A DNA stretch of 25,081 nucleotides from Polaromonas sp. (GTDB lineage Bacteria; Pseudomonadota; Gammaproteobacteria; Burkholderiales; Burkholderiaceae_C). The notes below the pieces were generated by a model that was not told the origin of the DNA, did no database searches, and was given only the letters and a program-made list of their open reading frames with translations. The stretch's first letter is position 1, and each line of letters opens with the position of its first letter. The translations under genes and the position numbers were made by a program. Where the stretch lies: NCBI GenBank assembly GCA_028292345.1, contig JAQGMN010000352.1, positions 1 to 25,081 on the forward strand, in the 5' to 3' direction. This document shows positions 1-6,723 of the stretch, in pieces.

Positions 1-130
1 AGAGGCGGGCTTGGGCGGTCCGGCGCTGGCGCCGAACGGCAAATAGTCGCTCAATCCAGGGGTTATCCATCAGAAAAGAGTTTGCCTGGGTGTCAACCGG
101 ACCGCAAAGTCATCGCGGTTAAACTCCCGG
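1..130. other. Left-edge region, no firm gene
   Basis: No complete gene is visible. On the minus strand an open frame from an ATG at 70 (MDNPWIERLF...) or from a TTG at 54 in another frame runs off the left edge and could be the start of a divergent gene. A minus-strand TTGACA (91-96) followed after 16 nt by TCTGAT (69-74) resembles a promoter for it. Neither frame has a Shine-Dalgarno sequence, and neither peptide is recognisable, so no gene is called. Confidence 0.25.
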
Positions 131-148
131 CAGTCATAAATCCGTCAT
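131..148 (+). promoter_or_regulatory. Pho box (PhoB-binding site)
   Basis: The sequence CAGTCATAAATCCGTCAT matches the enterobacterial Pho box consensus (CTGTCATAWAWCTGTCAY) at 16 of 18 positions. It consists of two half-sites, CAGTCATAAAT and CCGTCATCTTT, in 11-bp tandem register, as PhoB dimers require. A -10-like TTAATT (158-163) follows 9 bp downstream, so the box lies where PhoB normally replaces a -35 element. The target is the DUF47-pit pair starting at 179. Activation or repression cannot be read from the sequence: in Sinorhizobium meliloti the homologous orfA-pit pair is repressed by PhoB. Confidence 0.72.
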
Positions 149-178
149 CTTTCGGACTTAATTTTTTGAGGATATCCC

Positions 179-826
179 ATGCTGTTCAGCAAGCTGTTGC
201 CGCGCGAAGGCAATTTTTTCGAGATGTTCGACCAGCATGCCAACCGGATTGTCGAAGCCGCCCATGCCTTTTCCAAGATGGTGGCGAACTACAGCGATGT
301 GGAAAAACGCAACCTGCACCACCGCGAAGTCGATGAAGCCGAGCGCGCCGCCGACCGCATCACCCATGAAGTCAGCCGCGTGCTGCACAAGACCTTCATC
401 ACGCCGATCGACCGGGACCAGATCCACCAGCTGATCAACACGCTCGACGACGTGGCCGACCTGATCCAGGATTCGGCCGAGACCATGGCGCTGTACGACG
501 TTCGCCACATGACGGAGGACATCGTTCGCCTGACGGACCTGAGCGTCAGGTGCTGCGAACGCCTGAAGGATGCCGTCGCCCTGATCGGCAAGGTGCGCGA
601 CGCCGCCACCGCCGAAGCCGCGCTCAAGACCTGCGCCGAGATCGACAAGCTCGAATCGGACGCCGACCATGTGATGCGCTCGGCCATGAGCCGGCTGTTC
701 CGCGAGGAGCCCGATGTGCGCGAACTCATCAAGCTCAAGGCGGTGTACGAACTGCTGGAAACCATCACCGACCGGTGCGAGGACGCGGCCAACCTGATCG
801 AGGGCATCGTCCTCGAAAACTCCTGA
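179..826 (+). CDS. DUF47 / PhoU-like phosphate transport regulator
   Basis: This 215-residue, almost entirely helical cytoplasmic protein belongs to the DUF47 (PhoU_div, TIGR00153-type) family, which is encoded next to PiT phosphate transporters and is thought to modulate them. The N-terminus (LFSKLLPREGNFFEMFDQHA) is the typical family opening. Acidic helical motifs follow, such as EVDEAERAADRITHE near residues 50-65 and a second copy, EIDKLESDADHVM, near 155-165, reflecting the internal repeat of PhoU-like three-helix bundles with metal-binding E/D residues. The ATG at 179 is preceded by GAGGAT at 168-173. The pit gene starts 27 bp downstream, so the two are surely co-transcribed. A Pho box lies just upstream. 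Family identity is firm; its exact regulatory action is inferred from other bacteria. Confidence 0.93.
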   Translation: MLFSKLLPREGNFFEMFDQHANRIVEAAHAFSKMVANYSDVEKRNLHHREVDEAERAADRITHEVSRVLHKTFITPIDRDQIHQLINTLDDVADLIQDSAETMALYDVRHMTEDIVRLTDLSVRCCERLKDAVALIGKVRDAATAEAALKTCAEIDKLESDADHVMRSAMSRLFREEPDVRELIKLKAVYELLETITDRCEDAANLIEGIVLENS

Positions 827-853
827 TTCCCGGCGACTGAAGCCGACCATCTC

Positions 854-1867
854 ATGCAAACTGCACAGACCGCCCTCTGGGTCGTGGCCCTGCTCGTCTT
901 CATGGCCATCGCCTTTGACTTCATGAACGGCTTCCACGATGCCGCCAACTCCATCGCCACGGTGGTGTCCACCGGCGTGCTCAAGCCCGGCCATGCCGTC
1001 ATGTTTGCCGCCGCCTTCAATTTGCTGGCGCTGTTCGTCTTCCATCTCAGCGTGGCCGCCACCGTCGGCAAGGGCATCGTGCAGCCGGGCATCGTGGACA
1101 CCCACGTCGTCTTCGGTGCGCTGATGGGCGCCATCACCTGGAACCTGGTGACCTGGTACTTCGGCATTCCCAGCAGTTCCTCGCATGCGCTGATCGGCGG
1201 CATCGTCGGCGCGGTGGTCGCCAAGTCCGGCACCAGCGCGCTGGTCGCGGGCGGCCTGGTCAAGACGGTGGCCTTCATCTTCATCTCGCCGCTGCTGGGA
1301 TTCTTGCTCGGCTCGCTGATGATGGTGGCGGTGTCCTGGATCTGCCTGCGGGCCGCGCCGTCCAAGGTGGACCGCTGGTTTCGCCGCCTGCAACTGGTCT
1401 CGGCCGGCGCCTACAGCCTGGGCCACGGCGGCAACGATGCGCAAAAGACCATCGGCATCATCTGGATGCTCCTGATCGCCACCGGCTACACCGCCGCCGG
1501 CGACGCCGCACCGCCGACCTGGACGATCATCGTGTGCTACGCGGCGATTGCCGCCGGCACCATGTTCGGCGGCTGGCGCATCGTCAAGACCATGGGCCAG
1601 AAAATCACCAAGCTCAGGCCGGTGGGCGGCTTTTGCGCGGAAACCGGCGGCGCCATCACGCTGTTCCTGGCCACCATGCTGGGAATTCCGGTCTCGACCA
1701 CCCACACCATCACCGGCGCCATCGTCGGCGTCGGCTCCACGCGCCGGGCTTCGGCCGTGCGCTGGGGCGTGGCCGGCAGCATCGTCTGGGCCTGGATACT
1801 GACCATTCCGGCCTCGGCCTGCGTGGCGGCCATCGCCTACTGGGTCAGCCTGCTGATTTTTGAATGA
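854..1867 (+). CDS. pit: PiT-family inorganic phosphate transporter
   Basis: This 337-residue inner-membrane protein of the PiT (PHO-4) family is a low-affinity, ion-coupled carrier for phosphate, usually as a metal-phosphate complex. The duplicated family signatures are visible: NGFHDAAN at residues 25-32 and GHGGNDAQKTIG near 193, together with the paired hairpin motifs GIPSSSSHALIGGIVG and GIPVSTTHTITGAIVGVG. About ten hydrophobic segments span the length. It is the second gene of the DUF47-pit operon, under the Pho box at 131-148. The short length is normal for the bacterial DUF47-linked PiT subgroup, which lacks the long cytoplasmic loop of E. coli PitA. No defect is seen. Confidence 0.95.
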   Translation: MQTAQTALWVVALLVFMAIAFDFMNGFHDAANSIATVVSTGVLKPGHAVMFAAAFNLLALFVFHLSVAATVGKGIVQPGIVDTHVVFGALMGAITWNLVTWYFGIPSSSSHALIGGIVGAVVAKSGTSALVAGGLVKTVAFIFISPLLGFLLGSLMMVAVSWICLRAAPSKVDRWFRRLQLVSAGAYSLGHGGNDAQKTIGIIWMLLIATGYTAAGDAAPPTWTIIVCYAAIAAGTMFGGWRIVKTMGQKITKLRPVGGFCAETGGAITLFLATMLGIPVSTTHTITGAIVGVGSTRRASAVRWGVAGSIVWAWILTIPASACVAAIAYWVSLLIFE

Positions 1868-1961
1868 GCCCGGCCGCAGGGCAGGGGCGGCGGCGCTGAA
1901 AACGACATGTTCATCAATGAAAGCGTCCTGATGGATGACTTCATTTTTTTAAAAACTCAGG

Positions 1962-1967
1962 TACGCT
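1962..1967 (+). promoter_or_regulatory. Possible -10 element of pssA (near-leaderless)
   Basis: TACGCT ends 7 nt before the ATG at 1975, and no Shine-Dalgarno sequence lies between. Transcription would start at or next to the start codon. The preceding AT-rich tract (1941-1955) and the inverted copies GAAAGCG (1919-1925) and CGCTTTC (1964-1970) could also form a hairpin on a longer transcript. Confidence 0.4.
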
Positions 1968-1974
1968 TTCTTTC

Positions 1975-2601
1975 ATGAACCTGCCAAAACTCAACAAGCC
2001 TTTCGCCATGATCCGGGAATTCCACCTGGCCGACTGGTTCACGCTGGCCAATGCCATCTGCGGCATTGGCGCCTTGTTTTCGATGATGAGCTACCTTCAG
2101 GCGAACGACGTCAGGCATGTCTACTTTGCCTGCTGGCTGGTCGTGGCCGCGCTGATTTTCGATGTGCTCGACGGCCGCATTGCCCGCTGGCGGCAGAAAA
2201 CCTCGGCGATGGGCCGGGAACTCGACTCGCTGGCCGACATCATCTCCTTCGGCGTCGCCCCGGCCGTGATTGCCTACGGCTGCGGCATGCAGGGACTGTA
2301 CGACCGCATCATCCTGGCCGGTTTCGTCGCCTGCGGCGTGTCCCGGCTGGCCCGCTACAACGTCACGGCCGAGTCGCTGACGGGCGACGGCGACAAGGTG
2401 AAGTATTTTGAGGGAACGCCCATTCCGACCTCGCTGGTGCTGGTCATGGTGATGCTGGTGGCCGCCTGGCAAGGCGCGCTGCAGGATTCGCTGTGGTTCG
2501 GACAGGTGCAGTTCGGCGGCTTCACGCTGCATCCGCTGGTGCTGCTGTTCGCGCTGTCCGGCTCGCTGATGGTCAGCCGCATCCACTTTCCCAAGCTCTG
2601 A
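1975..2601 (+). CDS. pssA: CDP-diacylglycerol-serine O-phosphatidyltransferase
   Basis: This 208-residue integral membrane enzyme of the CDP-alcohol phosphatidyltransferase family transfers a phosphatidyl group from CDP-diacylglycerol, most likely to L-serine, giving phosphatidylserine for phosphatidylethanolamine synthesis. The family signature D-x2-DG-x2-AR-x8-G-x3-D-x3-D is perfect: D63, D66, G67, A70, R71, G80, D84 and D88. The flanking LDSLADIISFGVAPA is typical of the class II (Bacillus-type) serine synthases rather than PgsA or phosphatidylcholine synthase. About six hydrophobic segments are present. The gene stands alone, not beside psd as in many betaproteobacteria, so it may be a second paralogue. 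Substrate assignment is by motif. An internal start at M12 (2008) is possible but less likely. Confidence 0.85.
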   Translation: MNLPKLNKPFAMIREFHLADWFTLANAICGIGALFSMMSYLQANDVRHVYFACWLVVAALIFDVLDGRIARWRQKTSAMGRELDSLADIISFGVAPAVIAYGCGMQGLYDRIILAGFVACGVSRLARYNVTAESLTGDGDKVKYFEGTPIPTSLVLVMVMLVAAWQGALQDSLWFGQVQFGGFTLHPLVLLFALSGSLMVSRIHFPKL

Positions 2602-2654
2602 GCCGGCGCCGCTGACGCGCCTGGCAGAAGGTGCCACCCGGCGGTTAAATTGAC

Positions 2655-3038
2655 ATGCACTTTCGCCTGGCCGCCGATGCCGTCCTGCTGCTGCACCTGG
2701 CCTTCATCGGGTTTGCCGTTTTCGGCGGGCTGCTCGCTTTGCGGTGGCGCCGGATGCCGCTGCTGCATCTTCCTGCCGTGGCCTGGGCTGTTTATGTGGA
2801 GCTGACGGGAAGCCTCTGCCCGCTGACGGCAATTGAAAACAGCTTTCGCCTCGGCGCCGGCCAGTCGGGTTATGCGGGCGGCTTTGTCGAGCACTATCTG
2901 TTCCCCCTGGTTTATCCCCCGGGCCTGACGCGTGAAGTCCAGTGGATTCTGGCCGCCGGGGTCGCCGGCATCAACATTGCCGTGTATTCGTGGCTGGCCT
3001 TTCGCCGGCCCTCCAGCGCCAGGAAGCCGGATGCCTGA
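2655..3038 (+). CDS. DUF2784 family membrane protein
   Basis: This 127-residue protein has three or four hydrophobic segments (about residues 8-28, 38-52 and 98-116) and the characteristic DUF2784 stretch CPLTAIENSFRLGAGQSGYAGGFVEHYLFPLVYPPGL. The family is a widespread small inner-membrane protein of unknown function. The start at 2655 follows GTTAAATTGAC with no clear Shine-Dalgarno. It lies 53 bp after pssA on the same strand and may be read through from it. The C-terminus is basic (RRPSSARKPDA). No enzymatic residues can be assigned. Confidence 0.85.
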   Translation: MHFRLAADAVLLLHLAFIGFAVFGGLLALRWRRMPLLHLPAVAWAVYVELTGSLCPLTAIENSFRLGAGQSGYAGGFVEHYLFPLVYPPGLTREVQWILAAGVAGINIAVYSWLAFRRPSSARKPDA

Positions 3039-3114
3039 AAAATGCAGGGCTGGGGCTGTGAGGGTTAACGCAGCCAGCAGGACGCTTGCCCGGCCGCAAT
3101 TTGGTAGCATTTCC

Positions 3115-3132
3115 CGTCAATATTTTTTGACG
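3115..3132 (+). promoter_or_regulatory. Perfect palindrome before small secreted-protein gene
   Basis: CGTCAA (3115-3120) and TTGACG (3127-3132) form a perfect inverted repeat around a 6-nt AT spacer. It lies 17 bp before the ATG at 3149 and just downstream of a possible -10 (TAGCAT, 3105-3110). It could be an operator or a 5'-leader hairpin. Confidence 0.35.
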
Positions 3133-3148
3133 TTCTTCGGAGATTTGC

Positions 3149-3385
3149 ATGAAAAAAATCATCGCCGTCATGGCCATGGCCGCCTCGTCACTGGCCTTTG
3201 CCAGCAGCTGCCCCACCCACATGAAGGAAATCGACGCCAAGCTGTCCAGCAGCCCATCGGTTGCGGCCGCTGACATGGAAAAAGTCAAAAAGCTGCGCGC
3301 CGATGGCGAGGCCTTTCACAAGGCGGGCAAGCATGCGGAGTCTGAAAAGGCCCTGGGCGACGCCAAGAAACTTCTGGGAATCTAG
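3149..3385 (+). CDS. Small secreted (periplasmic) hypothetical protein
   Basis: This 78-residue protein has a clear Sec signal peptide (MKKIIAVMAMAASSLAFA, cleavage probably after AFA near residue 18). The mature part is about 60 residues, charged and helical, with a single cysteine near its N-terminus (SSCPTHMKEID) and repeated K/E/A segments (EKVKKLRADGEAFHKAGKHAESEKALGDAKKLL). The second half looks like one tetratricopeptide-like helical hairpin. There is no lipobox. GGAG at about 3139-3142 serves as ribosome binding site. I do not recognise a named family; similar short exported proteins are common in Comamonadaceae. It ends opposite the convergent ABC permease gene, separated by three hairpins. 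Confidence 0.75.
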   Translation: MKKIIAVMAMAASSLAFASSCPTHMKEIDAKLSSSPSVAAADMEKVKKLRADGEAFHKAGKHAESEKALGDAKKLLGI

Positions 3386-3386
3386 G

Positions 3387-3464
3387 CCAGCAACCTGCTG
3401 GCGCCGCAGGCAGATTGCCTGCAACCGTTGAAAGTTGGCGGCCCGGCTTCCTGCACGCCGGGCC
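3387..3464. terminator. Three tandem hairpins between convergent genes
   Basis: Three perfect inverted repeats are stacked in 78 bp: CCAGCA/TGCTGG (3387-3392 and 3396-3401), GCAGGCA/TGCCTGC (3406-3412 and 3416-3422) and GGCCCGGC/GCCGGGCC (3440-3447 and 3457-3464). They separate the plus-strand secreted-protein gene from the minus-strand permease gene. None is followed by a long T tract, so factor-independent termination is not certain. A two-way barrier or an mRNA-stabilising structure is the simplest reading. Confidence 0.5.
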
Positions 3465-3478
3465 GGCAAACCACCCGC

Positions 3479-6055
3479 CTACCAGTCTTCCTTCACCGCC
3501 AGCACCGCATCCCTGCCGGCGGCCGCGCGTCCGGCCAGCCAGGCGGTCAGCGTGCCGGCCAGCACCACGCTGGCGCACAGCAGTCCCAATCGCAACCAAG
3601 GCACCTGCAGGTCCATGGTCCAGTGAAAGCTTTGCGGGTTGACGACAAACACCAGCACGGTCGATACCGCCAGGCCGAGCGCCAGCCCGGCCAGCGCGCC
3701 AATCACCGTCCAGGCCGCGCCTTCGCCGGCCACCACGGTCAAGATTTGCCGGCGCGTCAGTCCCAGGTGCGCGAGCAGGCCGAATTCCTTGCGCCGCGCC
3801 AGCACCTGCGCGCTGAAACTGGCCGCCACGCCGAACAGGCCAATGGCAATCGCCACGCCCTGCAGCCAGTAGGTCACGGCAAAGCTGCGGTCGAAAATCC
3901 TCAGCGACGTGGCGCGGATCTCGCTGACCGAGGCCATTTCCAGCAAGTCGCCGCTGCCGCCCGGCTGGCGGTCGGCCAGGCCGCGGATCGACTGCTGCAC
4001 CGCGGCATCGGGCACGCTGCCGTCGATCCACAGCGCCAGGTCGTTGACCCGCGCGTCGCCGCTCAGGCGTTCGAAATCGCGCTGGTCCAGCATGATGGCG
4101 CCAAACTGCCGCGCATAGTCGCGCCACACGCCAGCCACGAAGAATTGCTGGTTTGCTATTGAATCCGTAGCTGCCTGCGCCCGCCCTGATTGCGCAAAAG
4201 CACTGAAAGCCTGTGAAATTGGCGCAAACACCGTGCCGGGCGCGGCGCCGTACAGGTCGACCATCGCCTCGCTCACGTAAATGCCGATCTGACCGGAAGG
4301 CACCGCGAGCGCTGGGCCGACCAGCGGCAGGTCGGCGGCCGGGCTGTCGATGGGCCGGGAAATCAGCGTGACCGCCGGCCTGGCAGCGTCAAGCAGCAGT
4401 GGCACGGTGCGCAGCGTGCTGACCCGCGCCACGCCGGGCAGGGCGCCAAGCGCATCGACAAAGCCGGGCGAAAAATAGGCGGTGTCGCTGGCCGAGGCGC
4501 TCAGGGTGGAGCGCACATACAGGTCGGCCGGCAGCACCGTGTCCAGCCAGTTCGTGACCGAGCCGCGAAAACTCGCCACCATCACCGTCAGCGCCACGGC
4601 CAGGCTCAGCGACGCGACCACGCCGCTGACGGCCACGGCCGCGCTTTCGCGCACCCGCCGAGCGCGCTCGACCGCCAGCAGCGGCAGCAGGCGGTGCGAC
4701 ACCCACGGGCTGAGCCGGTCGTACAGCAGTGTGATCAGCCAGGGCAGCGCGGTGATGCCGCCGACCAGCAGCAGCGCCACCGACACATACGCCGCCAGGG
4801 GAATGCCGAACACCGGCGGCAGCATCGCCAGCAGGGCGCCGGCCGCTATCAAGAAGATGCTCAGCCAGTGCCTTGCGCCGGCAGCCGGGGCCAGGCCCAG
4901 CCCCTTGAGGGTTTGCGCCGGCGGCAGCTTTTGCGCCGCCCGCGCCGGCCACCAGCCGCCGATGCCGGCGGCCGCCACGCCCAGCAGCCCGTAGCCCAGC
5001 GCGGCGCCGCCGCTCCACTGCAGCGTCGGCGCGACGCCGGAAAAATAGCCGCCGCCCAGGTCGCCGCCCAGCAGGCGCAGCGCCAGCGCCGCCAGAGCGC
5101 CGCCCAGGGCGATGCCCGCCAGGCTGCCGACCATGCCCAGCGCCAGCGATTCGACCAGCACCAGCTGCAGGCGCTCGCGGCCGGTCAGCCCGAGCACGCC
5201 GAGCAATGCGAACTGCTGCGCCCGCTTGGCGACGCTGAGCGACAACACCGAAAACACCAGAAAGGCGCCGGTGAACAGCGCCACCAGCGCCAGCACCGTG
5301 AGGTTGACGCGGTAGGCGCGCGACAGGTTGCTGACGCGCTCGGCGGCGTCGCCCGGCGCGGTCGCGGTGATGCCGGCCGGCAGCCTCAGGCTGTCGATGA
5401 AGCCTCGGGCGTCGGCGCCCGCCCGCAGCCGCACGTCGATGCGCGACAGCTGGCCGCTGCGGCCGAACAGGTCCTGCGCCGCGCCAATGTCCATCACCGC
5501 CAGCGGCCCGCCGCCGGCGTTCACGCTGCCCGCCACGCTGACGACGCGCAGCTGCAGGCCGTCCTGCAGCTGCAGCCGGCCGCTGGCGAAGACCCGGCGC
5601 GCCGCCGGGTTGAGGAACACCGTGCCGGGCGCGAACAGCGCCATGCGGTCGGCGTCCTTCGCGGGCACCGGCATCAGGCCGGGCGCCACCGACGCCACGG
5701 CCAGCGCATCGACGCCGATGATGCGCAGGGACTGGCGCCGGGCCCGGTCGCCGTTTTCATCGAGCGCGTAGGTCGAGAGTTCCAGCACCGGGCTGGCCAT
5801 GGCCACCTGCGGATGGCTGGCCACCTGGGCGTACAGCGCCTCGTCAAAGCTGCCCTGCACGGCCCGCAGTTCCAGGTCCGGCTGGCCGTTGACCGCGCGC
5901 ACCGCCTGGGAGAACTCGCTGAGCGCCGAAGCATTGATCAGGTGCACCGAAAACGCCAGCGCCACGCCCAGCATCACCGCTAGGGCGGCGGCCACGCTGC
6001 GCCACGGGTGGTGGCGCAGTTCCTGCCAGGAAAAGGTTTGCAGCAGGGCGCGCAT
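3479..6055 (-). CDS. ABC transporter permease, FtsX-like (MacB/YbbP type)
   Basis: This 858-residue permease has the duplicated FtsX layout: an N-terminal membrane segment (about residues 20-42), a large periplasmic domain, three membrane segments around 260-400, a central pair around 430-480, a second periplasmic domain and three C-terminal segments around 735-850. FtsX-type permeases with a LolD/MacB-like ATPase couple ATP hydrolysis to periplasmic mechanical work such as lipoprotein or lipid extraction, rather than classical import. The ATG at 6055 lies 20 bp after the ATPase stop. The frame stays open upstream to about 6859 and overlaps the ATPase gene, but the FtsX homology begins at MRALLQTFSWQELRHHPWRS. 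Residues about 612-635 are encoded by a dispersed repeat (see 4152-4222). Substrate unknown. Confidence 0.88.
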   Translation of the reverse strand: MRALLQTFSWQELRHHPWRSVAAALAVMLGVALAFSVHLINASALSEFSQAVRAVNGQPDLELRAVQGSFDEALYAQVASHPQVAMASPVLELSTYALDENGDRARRQSLRIIGVDALAVASVAPGLMPVPAKDADRMALFAPGTVFLNPAARRVFASGRLQLQDGLQLRVVSVAGSVNAGGGPLAVMDIGAAQDLFGRSGQLSRIDVRLRAGADARGFIDSLRLPAGITATAPGDAAERVSNLSRAYRVNLTVLALVALFTGAFLVFSVLSLSVAKRAQQFALLGVLGLTGRERLQLVLVESLALGMVGSLAGIALGGALAALALRLLGGDLGGGYFSGVAPTLQWSGGAALGYGLLGVAAAGIGGWWPARAAQKLPPAQTLKGLGLAPAAGARHWLSIFLIAAGALLAMLPPVFGIPLAAYVSVALLLVGGITALPWLITLLYDRLSPWVSHRLLPLLAVERARRVRESAAVAVSGVVASLSLAVALTVMVASFRGSVTNWLDTVLPADLYVRSTLSASASDTAYFSPGFVDALGALPGVARVSTLRTVPLLLDAARPAVTLISRPIDSPAADLPLVGPALAVPSGQIGIYVSEAMVDLYGAAPGTVFAPISQAFSAFAQSGRAQAATDSIANQQFFVAGVWRDYARQFGAIMLDQRDFERLSGDARVNDLALWIDGSVPDAAVQQSIRGLADRQPGGSGDLLEMASVSEIRATSLRIFDRSFAVTYWLQGVAIAIGLFGVAASFSAQVLARRKEFGLLAHLGLTRRQILTVVAGEGAAWTVIGALAGLALGLAVSTVLVFVVNPQSFHWTMDLQVPWLRLGLLCASVVLAGTLTAWLAGRAAAGRDAVLAVKEDW
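4152..4222 (+). repeat. Dispersed Comamonadaceae-type repeat, copy in permease gene
   Basis: This is one member of a repeat family seen in this window. It shares the blocks TAGCTG, TGCGCCC, CTG, TTGCGCAAAAGC and GAAATTG, in the same order, with the copy in mutL (14064-14130). It lies antisense to the permease gene and is translated in frame as AFAQSGRAQAATDSIANQQ, resembling the MutL insert QAFAQQGWAQPAIKF. It falls within the second periplasmic domain. Confidence 0.6.
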
Positions 6056-6075
6056 GGACTGGGTGGTTCCGCGCC

Positions 6076-6723
6076 TCAGGCCGAGATGCCGGTGCTGCTC
6101 AGGTGCAGCACCCGGTCGGCGCGCGCGGCGGCGGCGACCGAATGCGTCACCAGCACCATGGCCGCGCCGTGTTCGCGGGTCTGGGCGATCAGCGCGTCCA
6201 TCACTTTCGCCGCCGTGGCCGGGTCGAGGTTGCCGGTCGGCTCGTCGGCCAGCAGCAGGCCGGGCCGGTGCACCAGCGCCCGGGCAATCGCCACGCGCTG
6301 CAGCTGCCCGCCGCTCAGCTGCTGCGGCAGGCGCCTGCCCAGGCCGCCCAGCCCGACGGCTTCGAGCAGCGCCTCGACGCGCGCATCGTCGGGCTCGCCG
6401 AGCAGCAGCAGCGGCAGGGCGACGTTTTGCGCCACGTCCAGGTGCGGCAGCACATGGAAGGCCTGGAACACAAAGCCGACCTGGCGGCGGCGCAGCAGCG
6501 CGCGCTGGTCGTCGCTCATTCGCCCCAGGTCGGCGCCGCCCAGGCTGACCGTGCCTTCGTCCCAGCTGTCGAGCCCGGCCATGCAGTTGAGCAACGTGGA
6601 CTTGCCCACGCCCGACTCGCCGACGATGGCGACGAATTCGCCAGGCGCCACGTTCAGGGTGACCTGGCTGAACACGGCCGTGTCGCCGTAGCGCTTGCCG
6701 AGATTGTTGATGGTCAGGCTCAT
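6076..6723 (-). CDS. ABC transporter ATP-binding protein, LolD/MacB-like
   Basis: This 215-residue ATPase partners the FtsX-like permease. Complete ABC motifs are present: Walker A GESGVGKST (35-43), Q-loop FVFQAFHVLPHLD (about 84-95), signature LSGGQ (136-140), Walker B LLLADE (156-161), D-loop GNLD and switch histidine H194. The AFHVLPHLDVAQNV stretch and ADEPTGNLD are typical of the LolD/MacB/FtsE subgroup. The gene begins by an ATGA overlap with the stop of miaA (6720-6723) and ends 20 bp before the permease, so translation is probably coupled. Many bacteria add a periplasmic partner gene; none is found here, as the next gene downstream is convergent. Confidence 0.93.
   Translation of the reverse strand: MSLTINNLGKRYGDTAVFSQVTLNVAPGEFVAIVGESGVGKSTLLNCMAGLDSWDEGTVSLGGADLGRMSDDQRALLRRRQVGFVFQAFHVLPHLDVAQNVALPLLLLGEPDDARVEALLEAVGLGGLGRRLPQQLSGGQLQRVAIARALVHRPGLLLADEPTGNLDPATAAKVMDALIAQTREHGAAMVLVTHSVAAAARADRVLHLSSTGISA

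Noticed and set aside
158..1705. Long minus-strand open frame opposite the DUF47 and pit genes
   Set aside because: It is a GC-rich shadow of two well-supported genes, rich in His, Arg, Gly and Gln with no recognisable domain.
4694..5983. 429-codon plus-strand frame opposite the permease gene
   Set aside because: Low-complexity Arg/Gln/Ala/His composition typical of an antisense frame in GC-rich DNA.
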